NCBI GenBank assembly: GCA_944320015.1
Contig: CALUFO010000001.1
Coordinates: 248,001-312,000 of the forward strand
Length of the DNA stretch: 64,000 nucleotides
Direction: 5' to 3'
From: an uncultured Barnesiella sp.
GTDB taxonomy: Bacteria; Bacteroidota; Bacteroidia; Bacteroidales; Barnesiellaceae
The notes under the pieces are model-generated. The model was not told the origin of the DNA. It did no database searches and saw only the letters and a program-made list of their open reading frames with translations. Of the stretch, positions 62,708-64,000 are shown in pieces; the stretch's first letter is position 1; each line of letters begins with the position of its first letter. The position numbers were made by a program, and so were the translations under genes.

Positions 62708-64000
62708 ATGAAAAGAAACCTGTTTTCTTTCCCACGTTCTCAAATGGTGGGCAAGAAGCTCAGAGCGATGTCGCTTATCGTGACCTTGTTTTGGGCAACG
62801 ACTGCTATGGCAGACATTGTGGTGAAGGGAGTAGTATCCGATGATGCGGGTGTACCTATTCCCGGTGCGAATGTTACCGAGTTGAACTCAAAAGGTAGCG
62901 GAACGATTACCAATATCGATGGAGAGTATTCGATTGTCGTGAAGAACTCTCGGTCGGTACTGCGGTTCTCTTTTATCGGTTATACCAAGGAAGATGTGAC
63001 CGTAGGTAATAAAAACACGATTAACGTACAATTGACCGAGGACTCGAAGTCGCTCGACGAGGTAGTCGTTATCGGTTACGGTACGATGCGTAAGAAAGAC
63101 TTGTCGGGAGCCGTGGCTTCTATCAAGAGCGAGGACCTGATGATTGGTAACCCTACCAGTTTCAGCCAAGCCCTGCAAGGTAAGCTCGCCGGTGTGCAAG
63201 TCAACTCCAACGACGGTGCCCCGGGTTCGGGTATGAGTATCACCATTCGTGGTGCCAACTCTTTCTCGACCAGTTCGCAACCGTTGTATATCGTCGACGG
63301 TATCCCCTTCGATGCCGGTAGCACCCCGACGAGTGGAGCCAACGAAAACAACAACACCACCTCCAACCCCTTGTCGTTGATCAACCCCAACGATATCGAG
63401 TCGATCGATGTGCTCAAAGATGCTTCGGCAACGGCCATCTACGGTTCTCGTGGTGCCAACGGTGTTGTCTTGATTACTACGAAAAAAGGTAGATCGGGTG
63501 CCGCCAAAGTAGAGTTCTCGGCCAACTTCGGTCTCTCGAAAATCTCGAAAATCGTCGAGAGCCTCAACGCCTACGAGTATGCCAACTTCGTGAACGAGGC
63601 CACCATCAACAACGCTTTGTACGACAACACGCCGTATGCCTACCTGCCTTACCGGGGCGACTGGAACTATCGTCGCGACCCCGAGAACAACATCATTCCC
63701 GAGTCGGGTTCGTATGAGCCTGCCCCCGAGGACTTCTTGAATCCGGGCTGGCACGAGGACGAGTATGGAAACCGCGAGTGGGTCGAGGGTACCAACTGGC
63801 TGGACGAAATCCTCCAAGATGCCTTTACCCAAGAGTACAACATCAGCGTTTCGGGCGGTAACGACAAATCGCACTACGCTTTCTCGGGTAACTATACCGA
63901 CCAAACCGGTATTATCCGCAATTCGGGTTACGACCGTTTGACCGTGCGCGCCAACGTGGGCAGCCAAGTGAAATCGTGGTTGAACACCGGCTTGAACATC
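62708..64000 (+). CDS. SusC/RagA-type TonB-dependent outer-membrane transporter (3' end beyond window)
   Basis: From ATG 62708 the frame is open for 431 codons to the window end. After a signal-like region comes a carboxypeptidase-regulatory beta-sandwich (VKGVVSDDAGVPIPGANVTE). A TonB box region follows (SLDEVVVIGYGTMRKKDLSGAVAS), then the plug (LQGKLAGVQVNSNDGAPGSG, IRGANSFS, PLYIVDGIPFD, LKDASATAIYGSRGANGVVLITTKKG) and the start of the barrel. This is a SusC glycan importer, which usually works with a SusD lipoprotein downstream. It starts 35 nt after the GH5 gene, so the two may be cotranscribed. Confidence 0.93.
   Translation, partial: MKRNLFSFPRSQMVGKKLRAMSLIVTLFWATTAMADIVVKGVVSDDAGVPIPGANVTELNSKGSGTITNIDGEYSIVVKNSRSVLRFSFIGYTKEDVTVGNKNTINVQLTEDSKSLDEVVVIGYGTMRKKDLSGAVASIKSEDLMIGNPTSFSQALQGKLAGVQVNSNDGAPGSGMSITIRGANSFSTSSQPLYIVDGIPFDAGSTPTSGANENNNTTSNPLSLINPNDIESIDVLKDASATAIYGSRGANGVVLITTKKGRSGAAKVEFSANFGLSKISKIVESLNAYEYANFVNEATINNALYDNTPYAYLPYRGDWNYRRDPENNIIPESGSYEPAPEDFLNPGWHEDEYGNREWVEGTNWLDEILQDAFTQEYNISVSGGNDKSHYAFSGNYTDQTGIIRNSGYDRLTVRANVGSQVKSWLNTGLNI

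Overview
The window is a piece of a Bacteroidales chromosome. The gene families and their order are typical of the group: thrS-infC-rpmI-rplT, ileS-dksA-like-lspA-DUF4296, etfB-etfA-acyl-CoA dehydrogenase, an NspC-type spermidine pathway, and a SusC-type TonB receptor. Starts generally lack Shine-Dalgarno sequences. Many promoters fit the Bacteroidota pattern of a TTTG-like -33 box, about 20 nt, then TAnnTTTG. I favour a Barnesiella/Coprobacter-like organism, but that is an inference from general impression, not a test. No rRNA, CRISPR array, insertion sequence, prophage or replication origin was seen.

Layout. 1-1.7 kb holds the end of thrS and the infC-rpmI-rplT translation genes. A stand-alone promoter-terminator unit of about 230 nt follows and matches the described position of the Bacteroidales-1 RNA. 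2.0-6.1 kb is a DUF1599 protein, a DoxX-like membrane protein whose frame runs without a stop into triosephosphate isomerase, a SPOR protein and GTP cyclohydrolase I. 6.2-6.7 kb is a four-tRNA cluster (two identical Gly-GCC, Leu-CAG, Leu-GAG). 6.8-11.6 kb (minus strand) is recJ, a GNAT acetyltransferase, an MscS channel and a secreted C11 peptidase. 11.7-25.9 kb (plus) is a TPR protein, an HU-like/SPOR protein, an rRNA/tRNA methyltransferase, radA, an FAD oxidoreductase, cstA, a PHP phosphatase, ileS, a DksA-like protein, lspA, a DUF4296 lipoprotein and a small conserved protein.

26-30.3 kb (minus) is a uvrD-nspC operon with two small membrane genes. 30.6-32 kb is an AT-rich insert-like stretch with a Fic AMPylase behind a palindromic operator and a remnant of a DUF2971 gene. 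Then come an aldehyde dehydrogenase, a complete RND efflux operon (33.7-39.1 kb), the acyl-CoA dehydrogenase/ETF operon, and a purine pair (purL plus a PurF-like protein lacking the catalytic cysteine). 48.7-50.0 kb is a LysE exporter and a CBM9-like protein. 50.3-58.2 kb (minus) is an M16 protease, a YozG/DUF2975 regulator pair, and a tightly overlapping ctpA, 5-formyl-THF cyclo-ligase, hemerythrin, LuxR-regulator operon with a dCMP deaminase upstream. 58.3-60.8 kb is DUF2148-aguA-aguB. The window closes with a small acidic protein, a secreted GH5 endoglucanase and the start of a SusC-like transporter, the left edge of a polysaccharide utilisation locus.

Together aguA, aguB and nspC supply most of the agmatine to putrescine to spermidine route of gut Bacteroidales. 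The rest is mainly housekeeping. The accessory material is confined to the Fic/DUF2971 stretch and the polysaccharide locus at the right end.
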